Shown here: in pieces, positions 46,275-59,763 of the stretch
Numbering within the stretch: the first letter of the stretch is position 1
How the letters are laid out: the number at the start of each line of letters is the position of its first letter
NCBI GenBank assembly: GCA_030035585.1
Contig: CM057471.1
Span: 69,216,319-69,280,318, forward strand
DNA length: 64,000 bases
Direction: 5' to 3'
From: Dugong dugon
Lineage: Eukaryota; Chordata; Mammalia; Sirenia; Dugongidae
Notes under the pieces: model-generated
The model's input: only the letters and a program-made list of their open reading frames with translations
The model's database searches: none
Told to the model about the DNA's origin: nothing
Position numbers and translations under genes: made by a program

Positions 46275-48089
46275 TACATATTCAAAAAGAACCTAGACAC
46301 TTGACAGTACAACATGATGGTTACTTTTTTTAAAGTACCATCTTAATATAGGATATGGTTAAAAGAATGGTATGGCTGGACTACATCTAGTGACAGGAAA
46401 AGACTAACGGTGGCACATCATCACCCTCACCATGCCCCCAATCAAATAAAAGTGGGGTGGGGGAAAGGTAGATTTTCTTGTCAGCAGCAATTAACAACTA
46501 TCTCATGGTAAACTTAAAGTGTGTGATGTATTATCTTGAAACTGCAGTAACTGGTGAAGGGACTCTGGGCTACCTAAAAGCAGACATTGTTGTCTAGCAG
46601 GAGGCCTAGCCACCAATTTAATATACAAAAGAACAAAAACAAAATGAAAAACCATGAATGCATATGAGAGTGTGTTCATGTACACACACTCTTATAATAA
46701 CAATAGCAATGACTCAATGGTTAGCACCTACAGGGTGCCGGGCCTTTCAAGGTTTTTATCTATATTTCTCTTTTTTCCACACTGACTCATCTGCACATCT
46801 TAAATGCCCACTGGGACCGTGTTTGCTTTTTTTTTTTCCCCCCCAATTTAAATCCAAAACACGAATTTGCTGTAGAGTGATTATTTAATAAAGTGTAATT
46901 AGATACATCCGACATTTAATAAGTTCTTCATAACTTATCAGCTCCTTTGAAAAGCAAAGCTAAATTGCTGTAGCCATCACACTGAAGTTACATGAAGAAA
47001 CTTCATGAAAGGAAAACTTTTTGCTAACAGAGAAACAGTTTAGAGCCCCTCTAAACTTCAACCAATTGAAACCTAGGCCTCTAATTTTATTAAGAAAAAT
47101 ATTTAAATATTTTGTTTTACAATTACATATTTGGAAGACCAAAAAAGTTTGAGGAAATGTCTAGCAAAAGCAGTGAAAAACTAAAAAAATATAGAGTCCC
47201 AAAGTGAAAACAATACCTATTCCCAGCTATGAATAATGCTTTGGCAGCCAGCCGTATATTCCTTCTTGCCCTGCAATCACTCCCGAAAAATTCACTTCTT
47301 AAGTGATAAATATTCAACATCTGTTAAGCAACATTAGGATTATTTTTTCCTCTTTGTAGTTCAAAAAAGGGGATCTGCAGTTCAAGTGAGAGATTGTGTC
47401 TGATTCACCTGTGTTCCCAGGGCCTAGAACACTCAATGAATACTGGCTGCATAAACTATAATTTCATATACAGAGGCTGAAATAGTGAGCTATTGTAAGG
47501 CAGGAGACTGAATATTCCAAAGTTAAGCAGAACAATGATTAGCATGCTAACAACACTTTCAACTTTACCACTTCACGTTAACACTTCTGAGACAGGGGCT
47601 ATTATGCACGGCCCGGGCAAAACTGTCCTAACGTCTACTTATTTACCAAAACACATGGAAGGAGTTTAGACTAACTTTACTACCATTTCTTTCCTAACTA
47701 TGATTTAACCTCTCTGCTCTTAGAGTCCATCCCCTCTTTTTCTTCAACACAACTAGTAAGACTCTTCTGTAGTGAAAAGGCCACAAGACTTGCAGGGGCC
47801 CACACATTATTAACTATTTTCACTAGCCCAGGTACAGCATATTAACACAGCAACTAGTTCTAGAAGAAGGCAGCTCAGGGTCTTGTCCCACTGGTTGTAC
47901 AACATTTTCAAGGCTAAATTTCCAAAAGGCCCCTCCCTGATTGTTGCCTGTTGAATAAAGGCATTCCCTGGGGACTTTTCTACTTGGAGTATAAATAGCA
48001 GCAGCCACAGGCTTACCCAAGAATCCTCTTTTCTTCCTCATCTCCCTAAATTTGCTACTCTTTGAAATTCTTTACGATTTCAAGCCATA
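46275..48089. other. Mostly unique intron, one L2 scrap
   Basis: An L2-like end lies at about 47390-47455 ('gttcccagggcctagaacac'). Otherwise AT-rich single-copy sequence. Confidence 0.5.
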
Positions 48090-48235
48090 TTAAGCAAGTG
48101 CTGAGCACTCAGAGATTCTCTTATTTAATTCCTATAGCAACCCTGTGAGATTAGTATTACTATCCCTTGTACATATGAGAAAACTGAGGCTCATAAAGGT
48201 CAAGTGACTTGGCCAAGTGACAGAGTCAGGGTGAT
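48090..48235 (-). mobile_element. MIR copy
   Basis: 'gcaaccctgtgagattagta', 'acatatgagaaaactgaggc' and 'gtcaagtgacttggccaagt'. Confidence 0.75.
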
Positions 48236-51200
48236 TAGGTACTTTCCCCTACATCAAGAAGCCTGTAGCAAGGCAATACATGTAGCCAAGTTTTTACGAG
48301 CTATCTGGGTAGCAGGGGATGAGTCCTTACCATACAAGCCAAGGGATCTGCTCAGAGGCCATGGAAGCAAGAGCAGGATTTTTGCTGTTGTTGTTTTTAA
48401 TGGTTTTAAAATCCTACAGGAATTCTGATAGGCCCCACAAGCAATCCAGCTGGTTGACTCCTGACCTTCCATGCTTCTCACCCTAATTAATGCAAGGTCC
48501 TTGGATCACAGTATGAGCATCAAGACCCTCTTAAGAGTTAGCAATGACCTTTACATCTATCAGGCTTTTCAAAATATGTAAAACAGCTGTGCATTGGAAA
48601 CGCCCCCAAACTCTCAACCTTGAAATATGAGTAGATGCATTTTTCCTAATTATAGCGTTTTTACTAAGTCTTTGGGGCATGACTTTTTAAATAGCTAAAA
48701 AGTATCTGAGGAGGGGCTTGTTTTTCAACTGCCCAAGCAAACCACTGAGGCATGCAAAAGAGAAGATCCTAGCAAATGGATTCATTTCCTTGGCTTAAAA
48801 AGAAACCCCAGTAGCAGGGGTGACAGAGAAAAAGAGAATGATTGGAAAAATTTTGGGAAAGAAGAGGAATTATTTGGTTTCCATACTCGTGCCTCTGATA
48901 TCCTTTTGTTCTCCCACCTCATTGTATTAAGGATGCTAAATCAAACATGATTGCAGTAACGTTTGTGTGTGAAAATGACAAAAGCAATGGGCCAAAATCC
49001 CAACCTCATCTTGAACCCTGAAGACTTTTATGGCTTCTTCTTCACTAGGCCCTCCCCCTAATTCACATTAAAGACCACATTGTTCAAAAAGGTCATGGTA
49101 GGTTTCATACCCCATTTTAATACAATGTAAATGGTAACTAAACTTACAAGTTTTGTTAGTAATATTTGTATCTCTGGAAAATGCCAGTTAAAAGAATTGA
49201 TCCTTTGGTTTAAATATTAATGCAAAATTACAATGTATTAGACAAGCTGAAACAATGATATCAGAAGGTACTGTTTTTGATGATTAAATGAGATTTTCTT
49301 TTTTATATATCAGTTTCCCCAGAAAAGAGGTGCAGGTTAGAGAAGGGTTAAAAATATCAAGGTGATCTGTGAAGTGTCCAAGTATTCTCCCTAGCTTCAA
49401 AATTGTCCAGGAAAATATGCCAGGTCTCAAGAAGCCTAAAATAAATTAAACTTGCCGCTAATTTCAAATGCAGGTTTATTTTTCTTTCTTTATTCCATTC
49501 ATTTGTTTGTAACTCACATTATAGACCCCCAGTTGGTTTATGTATTTATTCCTGGAAGATTTCAAATTGGGGGAAGGAGGTTAGAGGCTATTTATGATTC
49601 CATTTTCCTCAGCTGTTACCATCCAGTTGTCATCAATACTTTGGGGGTTTAGTGGAAGAGAGGCAGCAATGACTCCATTACTCTTTCCAATTGCCATAAA
49701 GAATTTGCATTATAAAAGTATCTAATTAATTACTGCCTTAATCCTCTGGAAAAGGATACAGTAAAACAGGGATGTTACAGTTGGGTTAGGGAAAGGGAAA
49801 TTTGGAAAGCAAAAATCTGGGCTGGAGAAAAAAACAACAACAACAAACTTGGTAGTGCTTTTAAAATCATAAGCAGAATTGCTCACTTACCAAGCTCGGT
49901 ATCTCTGTTTAACACCCCTATACTATACATTAAGAAGTGGCATGACAGCACATTGTGTGCATTTTCAAATAAGACCTATGATTTCTTGGCTACAAGTCTG
50001 GTTTAAATGATCTCAGTATAACACGCTAAGAGCATCTGTTTATCTCAGTTGAAGTTTCAAGAGTCAATACCAGCTGTTGGGGGAGGGATTTCGCACGTGT
50101 TACCCAAATCCTAACCAAATCTTGGTTTTTTCATGCCCTCAATGATGCCTCCAACACCAACAGGATAAAACAAACGTTAGAATAAAAAAAGGAAGGAAAG
50201 GAGGGAAGGGGAGGAGGGGAGAGGGAGGAAGAGAGAAAGAAAGAGAAATAGATTACTCAGTGCTTTGATGCATGTGACTGGGATCAAAATGATCACCCTT
50301 TCCAATTCAATACAGTATTAGCATGGGGACAAAAGATGTTTAAAATTCAATTTGGAATTATTTCTAGTGGGGACTGCCTGATCCTTGCAAGTTGAGGAAT
50401 GAGAATATTCCTGAACATCGAAAGGGCACTCGTAAGTACTTTTTCTCCCTTAAACAGCAATCTAATTTTCACAGGGAATTCATTCAGTGGCATTGTTTTG
50501 GTTTTAGGTGTCTGTCCTGCCAGGCAGGGGCCATGCACAAGGGCTGCGTCTATCTTGAAGTGCACACAATGGCCTCTCTCGCGGCTCTCTCTGTTATTGA
50601 TCCTTACAGATGCTCCGAGGCCCTTCCCCCACCTTTCTCCAAATCCCAACCCCCATTCTGAAAGATAGCTTAAGAAATAAGACTTCCTGCCTAGCGACTG
50701 GCAGGGCTGAAAGACCAGATTGTATGACTCCACAGATCAGGCCTGCCACAGTGAAAGCTTGAATAGAGTTAACCCTCTGTGAACTAAAACAAAACATTTG
50801 TATGCCCAGCTGTGACAAAGGTTAATTTAAATGGACAAGGGCCTAATATCTAAAACCAGGCAATGCTTTTTTACAGTAGCTTTTTCATTGACCTCTTTTG
50901 TAAGCAGTTTGATTTTGTTTTTTAAGATTCCAAAGCCCTTAAGCTTCCAAAGACTCCTTCAGCTGGGATAATTCATTTTGTTTTACTAAAATTTTGTATG
51001 CAAGATTCAGGTATAAATTTTAAAATTTCACTTCTTCATTTTATATAAGTTCTTGTTTTAAGTACTAGAAGTTATTTTCTACCATTGAACAGCAAAGACA
51101 AATCAAAGCTTCAATACTTAATTAAATAAGAATTGGGGGAGAACTTTCTGTGCAAATTTGTTTTTTTTTTTTTTCCCTTTCAGAGTTGGCGCGCTACATA

Positions 51201-54200
51201 TCATTAAGAGATTCAAGCTGCTTGAAAAACTCCGAATCCTCCAGAGCTATCCCTTCCAAAACTCATGAAACTACTGCTCTGGTACCTCTGCCCGCCCCTA
51301 ATTTCCTGTTCCAATGGATCTGGAGCAAATCTTACTTCTTAAACTACTCTTTCCTGGAAAAGCTGGTATACTCAGAATAGTTTAAAAAATAATTTTTGTG
51401 CATACTGGGGGAAGGAGACGAGGCTGTTCAAGATTAAAAAAAAAATAACAGGTCTTGCATATAACTGATAATTTATAAATTCTCCATAGTTTCCACTAAT
51501 TTACAATAAAAACCAGTGAGGTAATTCTGGCATATAAAGTGCTGGGAAGAACACAGAAAGGAGGAGGAGAGCTGGTGTTACTATAAAAAAGAATGCTGTT
51601 ACCAGATGGGGGTCCCACTCCCTGGTTTGTGCAAACCCAGAGTGAGCATGAAACTGCAAAGCTGCCTATGGCAGACATTAGCCCTGCTGCAAAGAGCTGG
51701 GAAGCTTTCCCAGGCCTAGCTATTATTTCATAGGGCTAATGCCATTCCTAGAAATTTACCAACTACCTGGAAGAGTCGGGAACTCTTTTGGACATATAGG
51801 TCAGTAGAGCTTGCCTAATAAAGAAACCGAACTCTTAAATACTGTACTTTAAATACAGCAAACAATATTAAAGACTCATCTTCTAGCTAATTCATCAGTT
51901 GTGTCTTTCTTGACCTAAATAACAAAGTGGTGGGGCAATGGGGTAGGAGCCTATGCCCACTAACTAGTCACTGTTAAACACACACACAATTTACCCATTT
52001 TTTAAAAATAATGCACTTAAAAGAAATTAGCAATCGCTTTGGTCTTATACCCAATGCTGTAAAGTATCTATCCTGATACTACTTTGTATCCTAGTATTAG
52101 TTCCCCCAAGGGGGATGAGGCTGCCTTATCAAGAGTCTCATGACCCCAGTACTATCAATAATTAACAGTACTAAGTAAGGCTTAGGCAGATGGTGAACTG
52201 GTTTCAGAAATTTAAAATATAAAACAAATCTATCGAGAGGTAAACAGAATAATTTTTTTTTAATGTACACTTTACATACTGGGATGTAAAATGAAGTTAA
52301 AATTTTTTTTTCAAGTCACTATAAAATTTAAACCATTTTCCCTTTCCTCTTTTTCTGCTTTCTCTAAAAAACGTCAACCACAACAATCAATTCACTACCA
52401 TTCTCCCTCACTTCTTTTCAAGGGAAATTCCTAAACATTTACAGCCAGTTGCTATGTACATGAAAACTTGTTGGCTCGATTCTGCCAACACACAGAAAAA
52501 ACCAGTTGCCTGCGGACTGCCTCCCTCCTCCCTCAAGGCTACAATTTGCTCTAAACCTTCAAAGAAATTTTCTAAACCTTAGGTGTGGGCCCCAGACTTA
52601 AACAGTCAGCTCTCTTACCTTCCCATGTCTCCATTTCATGCTTCTCCGAGTCTGTTGAGAAGTTCTGTTGCAGCCATGAAGAAACAGAGGTTACAGGACA
52701 AGTCCAGCTTGATGACTACCCTTCCGACACTTGGCCAATTTCTCTCTCTAAACTGGGACTACGACAGTCATCCTCACAGGTCAGTTTACAAGCCAGTCAT
52801 GTGATTAGAAAGTTCAGGCTCTAAGGTCACAATGTGTATGGAGTTCGTTTATTACCAAAGGTTATCTAAGTGGAACTGATAGACTTATTTTCTTTAGTTA
52901 ACAATACTGCCTAGCACATCTCTCTGAAAACTATTATAGGGAACATTTAACAGGAAATACTCCTTCAGTCTTCTCTAAACTAAGATTATAAAATTAAAAG
53001 GCAGCATTTTAAAAAGACATAGTTTTCATTTAATTTAAAAAGGTTCTATCTAGTATGCATGCTGGATGGAGTTTCCCCTTCCTTTCAAGAACTATACTAT
53101 ATTCTTTTATTCTCTGGATTAGAAAGTTTAGAGCTAAAACCTTTGGCCCAAGGAAAAAACAAAATTCTGTATTATGCATATGCTGGGGGGGATGGGGGAT
53201 TCCCTGCTTTTTGTCATTATAATAAAGAATGACAAGGCAAATTCTTCTGAGAAAATTAAAATGTAAAGCTATGAGTTGTTTGCAGGGTTCACTTTAACTC
53301 TGGCCCTTAATTTTCATGCTCTGGTTATACGTACTAGTTTTAAAGAATGTGGAGAAAGGAAACTAGGTCTGCAGAATCCTTTAGAAAGCAAAGGTTAGGC
53401 ATTTCATCCCCTGCCCCCAGCCAGAAGCTTACATCTTTAAGTAAGCTTCTTGCTTCATTCCTCTTAAACTCCTAAGATCTTAAGCAATCTTCATGCTATA
53501 GCCTCCCTGATTCGAGAACCATACTAGCAACGCAGAGGAGAATGCGTAATACCGGTGTGCGTGTACATACTCACACCTTGCCACAGATCTGCAGAGGCTG
53601 GTAAATCTGAGCCATATGGTAATGATACATGATGTTTAACATTTAGATATCCATTCAGATATCAGAACACAATAAAAGGGCAAGTTCCACTGATAAAGTG
53701 GGATGGTCCAAAGAGAGACTGATTCCCAGGAATAAATGTGTTTTAACTGTGCAAAGTGTTCCATTCTATTAAAATTTCCCTCCTCTCTAGCTTAGTCTTG
53801 GGAATAACTTTAAGGCCAGGCATATTTTACAGCAGTATTCCAGAAAAAAAGGGACCTTTGTTGGGGGTGGGAGTGGAATGTGTCACTTGGCAGCCATATA
53901 ACTGAATGGCAAATATTGCTACCACCATTACTAGAGGGCTTTTCTAACCAATAGGGAACATTAGGATCGTCTTACAAAATAGGGCCTAAATAGAAAGTGA
54001 CCATTGATTTAGAGGAGAAGAAAAGTCTATAATTTGTCTGCCTAAAAAGAAATGTTTCACTACCACCACCACACAGTCACCCCAACACAAACACATCCAC
54101 CAGTTCTTCCTCCCCACCCCCACAGATAAGAATTTAACAAAGATTTCCTTCTCAGTCCCTGTGGAACTTAATGTAGTTCTTGTAATTTTAGTAAAGTGAC

Positions 54201-55789
54201 TATATATAGAATAAGGGGGAAAAAACTGAACAAGGGGAAAGTCCACCAGCAAAAAGCTATTCATTTGGAAACACTCATTCAAAGGGCAGCTCTCTGCCTA
54301 CCTGTACGATATAAGTTTATCAGAACTCAGTATCTGCACACAAGAGGTGTAGTAAGCCTCTTTGCTTTATTGCACCAACCTCTGAAGGAAAAGACGAAAT
54401 GGAGAACTACTGGTTCAGCTCCTAGTATCAAGACTGAAGCAGAAGCCTTGATGTTTAAGGGTGAGTCTTAGTAATAATCCTTGTTGCACCCATAAACCTG
54501 AGAACAAATCTTTAACATAGTCTAGAAGACAGGTAAGTCTTATCTTTGGATATAGAGCTGTATTTCTTCAACATCCTCAGTCCCATAGGTTTTTTGATAG
54601 ACCTTTATAGGCTCTTCTGGGAGGAAGAAGGATGAGAACTTGAACATACACCTCACTGCCCTCACGAAGGCAAAAGACAAACTCTAAACCTTAACTAGGG
54701 CTCCCAGTAAGATTGTTAAAAACAACCACAGAAAAGACCAAAAAAAAAGAAAAGAAAAACAAAACAGTTACAAAGATTAAAAGGAATACTGGAATTTGTC
54801 AGTGGAAAGGGAAGAAAAGAAAATAAGAAATCAGCAACATTTTCTACTTGCTAATACCGGCTTGAAATGTAGAAAAAAGCAGATGAACAAAATTCTATAC
54901 CCAACCAACATCTAGAGTATGTCCATACTGCATATCTAATAGAATTCAAAAGGTGAATCCACATTATGAATGGTAAAACCTTAACTAACCATGTAAGAGA
55001 CTGGTTCCACTTTCATCTTAAAAACGGGAAAATTGAGGCCCCAATACATAAGAAGCAGGAATCATCAAACCAACTGAGAAGAACATCAAGTATCATAGTT
55101 TCTTCCATTATACCACATATCCTGGACAGAAACAAGCAAAGCCTCTTTTTAGCTGTTACCATTCATTTCCCATCTGTCTGTTCACTCAAATGGTAGCTTT
55201 TAAAGAAGCCTGCAGATTTTGAAGCTAAAGGGTATCAAAATGTAATATAAGTTTAGTTCTTCAAAGTAAAACAAAAGATAGCAACTCTGGTGGCCACAAC
55301 ATCACTGGAATAATTGCAGCTTTATTTTTAAGAAAGCTTTCAATGAAAGTCTGATGCAAAGGGAAAGCCATGTGACTAGTCTGTTAAAGGAGGACTAGTC
55401 AGAGAATCTCTACCCATTTTAGAAAACCAGAAATATGCAGAAAATGTTTTTAAATTCCTTTTCAACCTTGCAAACCACAAAATAAGAGTCCAAGGTCTCT
55501 GGTTCTTATGTCATATCCTTGATACAGACATTCCCTATGGCAAGGGAAGGAGTTTAATTTAACAAAACACGAATAATGAATCACAGCTAAATGAAGTCCA
55601 TACAATCTTGGGACTTACCAGCAAACCTCCTGAGTACAGCAAAAAAAAACAGGAAAAACAAAGAATACTTAGATATGATTTGCAGTTATGCCTTCTATCC
55701 CTAGAGTTGAAAGAAATTCACAGTTCAGAGAAAAAACTCAGAGTTGGAAATTAAGATAGAATATTCCAGAAATTATTATTTTTTAAATC
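48236..55789. other. Long repeat-poor intron segment, candidate regulatory block
   Basis: About 7.5 kb with no LINE or SINE that I could recognise, in contrast to the rest of the window. AT-rich, with homeodomain-type TAATTA cores (for example CTAATTAATGC near 48485 and CTAATTAATTACTG near 49722) and slow-looking unique text such as 48900-49300. A purine tract lies at 50186-50250. Open frames such as 50347-50733 have no coding support. A regulatory role is inferred from the absence of repeats only. Confidence 0.4.
50186..50250. repeat. Polypurine tract (GGAA/GGGA-rich)
   Basis: An uninterrupted run of A and G over about 60 bases, prone to triplex formation or length change. Confidence 0.85.
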
Positions 55790-56420
55790 CAGTTCTACGA
55801 ACATTTATTGAACATCTGTAAGTTATGCTGGCTGAGGAGACAGAAAATTATATGATCTGTGCCCTGAAGTGGCTCACCATCTGCTAATCTCTCCATTTTC
55901 CACCACTCCATAACAGTCACTTGAAGTGTAAATATGCTAAATAAATGACAATACAATGTTATGAGTGCTGTAACCGTGGCGCAATGGTTAAGGGCGCAAT
56001 GGTTAAGCGTTTGGCTGCTAACCGAAATGTCGGCATTTGGAATCCACCTTGGATTCCACTCCTTGGAAAACCTGTGGGGCAGTTCTACTCTGTCCTATAA
56101 GGTCGCTATGAGTCAGAATTGACACAACGGCAATGGGTTTGGTGTTTTGGTTTAACGGAGGTGGATACTAAGTATTAGTGAACCACAGATGAGGGAACAA
56201 TTCATTAGATATGGGTAGGCTGACACAGAGAAGGCATTTTATTTGAGCTGGGACTTGCAGTTCCACAAGCAAACAGGTATTTCAGGACCTGAAAGAATAA
56301 GTAGAAAGGGGCAGATCTTAAAAGGCTTTTTAATGCCGGTGCTATGAAGTCAGGACTTACTTCTGTATGCAGAAGAATAATATGATTGGCTGTGGAAGAA
56401 AAGCCTACATTGTGTGCTTT
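55790..56420 (-). mobile_element. L2 copy split by a SINE
   Basis: 'cgaacatttattgaacatct' at the left, and after the SINE 'tatttgagctgggacttgca', which reads as the reverse of the L2 3' region. Confidence 0.65.
55965..56153 (+). mobile_element. Afrotherian SINE, short form, with 15-bp duplication in its head
   Basis: GCGCAATGGTTAAG occurs twice at a 15-bp spacing (from about 55979 and 55994) in the A-box area. The tail 'ctatgagtcagaattgacac' and a TTTGGTGTTTTGGTTT end follow. Confidence 0.88.
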
Positions 56421-57294
56421 AAGAATAGTCTTACATATAACAACCAGATGCAATGTATGTACCTTGTTTGGATACTGATTTCAGCAAATCAACTGTAAAA
56501 ATGCATTTTTAAGACAATCAAAGAAATTTAAATATGGACAGGGTGTTTAGTTTCCCAACTGCAAACTGAGGAACCTGGAAAAGATGAGCCATCCCCTCCC
56601 TCCATTTGAAAAAAATCTCGTAACTCCCCAGTAAAGAGTGTGTGTATGAATTTTTAAAGTATTATAATCAAGAGCAGATTACAGTATAAAAATTTGCCAC
56701 CTTTGAATTAAAAGAAAAAGGAAATAGATACACAGAATGCAAACATAATAAATGCAGCCACCTATTGTGTCTCCTGAGAGATGTGAACAAGTTGGGACTT
56801 GAGTCATCCCATATGGCACCCCTGCCTGTTTACCTTCTTCACAATTAAGACCCAGATCAACCCAGAGATTAATGCAAATAAATACTGTAGTTATGGATAT
56901 ACCACAGCTCAAACTGCTGTTAAGCAACATGTGCAGTTGAAGTAAAAAGATCAAAGTACCAAAAAGCAGTCCCAGACTTGGGGGAAGGGCAAATGGACAG
57001 ACAGCCTTTTTCCTTTGCTGTTCCTTAAAGCCTGGTAGTTTCCAGGCTGACTATGGCCTCAGCCCTGATGGCTCAGGTTGTTTGTCTATCCATCTGTCTC
57101 ACCTAGAGACAAAATCAGATGCCACAGGACAGAAATTATGTGATCCTTGCCCCTGAGTGGTACACAGGGAACTCAGTTCTGTGTGAGTGAGGACTCTGGG
57201 CAAAGGCTTGCAACATAAAACCCCAATGACCGTGGCATGACCTCACTGTGCCCAGTCAATGGCTCCCAAGCACCGATGTTTTGTATAAAGGTTC
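56421..57294. other. Unique intron
   Basis: No repeat or gene feature recognised. Confidence 0.5.
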
Positions 57295-57701
57295 ATACTC
57301 CCAAGGCCCTTTACAATCCAGCCCCTGCTGACCTCTCCGTCTTCATTTCCCACCATTCCCCACAAGTACCCATCACTCTAAGCATACTGACCTGCTGGTA
57401 GAGCAAATATGCTAAGCTATTCCATCTGCCTAGAATAACTCTTCTCATTACTTATAGCTCCCACTCCCACTTACTCATCTTTCTGGACACAATTTACCTT
57501 CTCTATGAAGTATTCTAAGACTCCATCCTCCCAGCCCTCAAACCAGGCATTCTCCACAATGCCTGGATCCCTAAAATATGCCATGACAATACATATTACC
57601 TAGTATTATTTTTCTTTTTACAGTTCTGTCTTCCTTATTAATCTGAGTTGATTTAGGAAATAATATTGGAGTTATTATTCCCTGTCCTTGAGCATAGAGA
57701 A

Positions 57702-58416
57702 TGTGACCCAGGTGGAGCTGGGCTCACAAGGACTCACAAGGACACATCAACTGGGCCCAGAGGTATAAAGACAACAGCTAAGATAATCTTGGAAATATCT
57801 TTTAGGGAAACTTTCACATAAAGCCAATCAAAACAGAATACAAAAGACTTTCTACTCTTATCTTTTTCTACTAGCATTTAGTGAACAGAAATTTGTTGGA
57901 CCAATGAAGACCCTCCTGACCGTCATTACTGAAACCTGAACCAATGATTGTAAAGAAAGACAATTCAAAATGTAGGATCACAGTTTCTAGCTAATCTGAA
58001 AGGGCTAAGCTTTCAATGGTTTTGCCCATTTGTAATGTTAATATATACTGATGATTCTGTAATGGTCTTTGGACTTGGGCAGACATGGCTGTGGCAGCAT
58101 GCTTGTCCATTTTCCCAGTCTTGGCTATTCTGTAATATTCTTTGGACTTGGGCAGACATGGCTCTAGCAACATGCTTGTCCGTTTTCCTATTCTTGCCTG
58201 TTCTGTAATATTCTTCGGACTCGGGCAGACATGGCTGTGGCAGCATGCTTGTCGGTTTTCCCACTTTTGTCTGCTCTGTAGTTATTTCTCTGGACTCGGG
58301 CAGACATGGCTCTGGCAGCATGGTTGTCCGTTTCTCACTTTTGCGTTTTTGAATATATACCGAATAAAACCTTCTTTTTGCTTTACTCAGTTTTATGATG
58401 TTTTTACCCTGCAACA
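57702..58416 (+). mobile_element. Candidate solo LTR with internal tandem repeats
   Basis: Interrupts an L2 copy. It begins TGTGACCCAGG and ends CCCTGCAACA, with CCAAT-type sequence (57899 and 57942) and an AATAAAACC polyadenylation-type signal near 58364, about 50 bp from the end. The 5-bp flanks GAGAA and GAGTG match at only three positions, so the boundary is tentative. No retroviral genes are present. A different transposon type is possible. Confidence 0.5.
58055..58348 (+). repeat. Four tandem copies of a 73-bp unit
   Basis: Units begin at 58055, 58128, 58201 and 58274 (last one about 75 bp). Each holds GGGCAGACATGGCT, then GCATGCTTGTCC-like text. Units differ at several positions, so the array is not recent. 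Confidence 0.92.
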
Positions 58417-58849
58417 GAGTGTACGCTATAAATTTATGCTTTAGTAATCCCAGGGTCCAGCCCTGGGTTTAGCACATAGCAGGCATTCATAACATCCTAA
58501 AGCAATCAGAAGACTCTTGGTGTATGTGGGTGGGTGGGGTACTATTATTTTGATAAAGTTCTTAATGATACATTTACATTCTACTTCATTTTCATATTCT
58601 CGAACTCCTTCATCTTACCTCCAGAGGAGGTTTTTTTTCTCCCCTTAGACAAACTCCACTTCAGGGTACCCTGTGTATTAGGCCCTGTATTTTATATGTA
58701 TTTTTTTCTTTGTAAGCTTATCTGACACTGAATCTTTCAACAATGAAACTCCAGCACTGGTCTCTATTCCAGACCAGTATGTCCTATTTGATGGGTTCCC
58801 GTATTAGTGTAGAATCACATGCTGCAAATGATCTTTTAACCAACATATA

Positions 58850-58935
58850 TGTCTCCCACTTGATTCTTGCTCACCATGTGCCTTGCACAGTACCTGACAC
58901 AAAACAGGTGGCTCAATGAATATTTGCTGACTGAA
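58850..58935 (+). mobile_element. L2 3' end fragment
   Basis: 'gtgccttgcacagtacctga' and 'ggctcaatgaatatttgctg'. Confidence 0.65.
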
Positions 58936-59763
58936 CTAAAGGAAGAAAAGAAAGGAAAGGAATTGCTTCACAGGGCAGGAGCATGGGAAAGGGAAAGAAA
59001 TCCTTCAGGAATACAAATATTCACAAAAGGATTGCCCTAGGCTATTCCTACAAAGCCAAAACCAGTTCACCCAACCCCAATTCCAACTCTAATAAATCCT
59101 ACCGACACAGAGAGCTCTCCTCTAATTGAGGGACTGGGTATAATAAATCTGAAAACCAACAGGACTGGTTGCAAACTGGCCAAGTGGCTGGCAATCCTAC
59201 CTGCAACCAACCCTATCCTTCCTACCCTACTAGAGATTGAACTGACACTCCAAGGATGGCTACAATGAAAAGAGAAGGCAACAGGGGTTTAGCAGTCTTA
59301 CTACTTTGGGGTAGAATTCGGCAAATGGATTGATTTTTATCAAACAAGATATAATGCACATAATCATAATCTGAGTCAACTACACACAGCAATTTAGTCC
59401 TATCCTAGAGTAACATTAATAGCTCCCCCGAGCCTCACATACTGATATCCAACTGTCCACTTGTCATCTCCATCTAAATGCATCATAAATACCTCAGACA
59501 CGTCTGGACACGTCTTCTCTTTAAAGGCAGTTTCTCTTTCTGTGCTCCACCCCCTACCAAAAACCTGGGATACTTTCTTTGGCTCTTCTTCTCCCTTTAA
59601 TCTCAACCATATTTAACCTGTCACTAACTCCTGTTTTTTTTAACCACTTGAGAGCTGGTGAGTCAATTTATACACCTGTTGTCCACCTTATTTCAACAAG
59701 GAACAACACCATTTAAAGGGGAAAGAATAGTCTTTTCAATGAATGAGACCAGGACATCTGGAT
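58936..59763. other. Unique intron
   Basis: No repeat or gene feature recognised. Confidence 0.5.

Larger units (their letters stand above)
57295..58495 (+). mobile_element. L2 3' region split by a LTR-like element
   Basis: L2 text runs from 'aatccagcccctgctgacct' to 'ccctgtccttgagcatagag' (57295-57701) and resumes at about 58425 with 'cccagggtccagccctgggt' and 'agcacatagcaggcattcat'. Confidence 0.65.

Noticed and set aside
50347..50733. A 128-codon minus-strand frame in the repeat-poor block as a possible exon
   Set aside because: Frames of similar length overlap it on the other strand. No recognisable domain or clear splice borders are seen.
2328..56153. SINE heads considered as tRNA genes
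   Set aside because: A-box and B-box-like motifs are present but a full cloverleaf is not, and each copy continues into the SINE body and RTE-like tail. They are tRNA-derived repeats.
58013..58414. A 133-codon minus-strand frame with repeated peptide units, looking like a repeat protein
   Set aside because: The repetition comes from the 73-bp DNA repeats. There is no start context, splice site or homology, and the LTR-like setting explains it.
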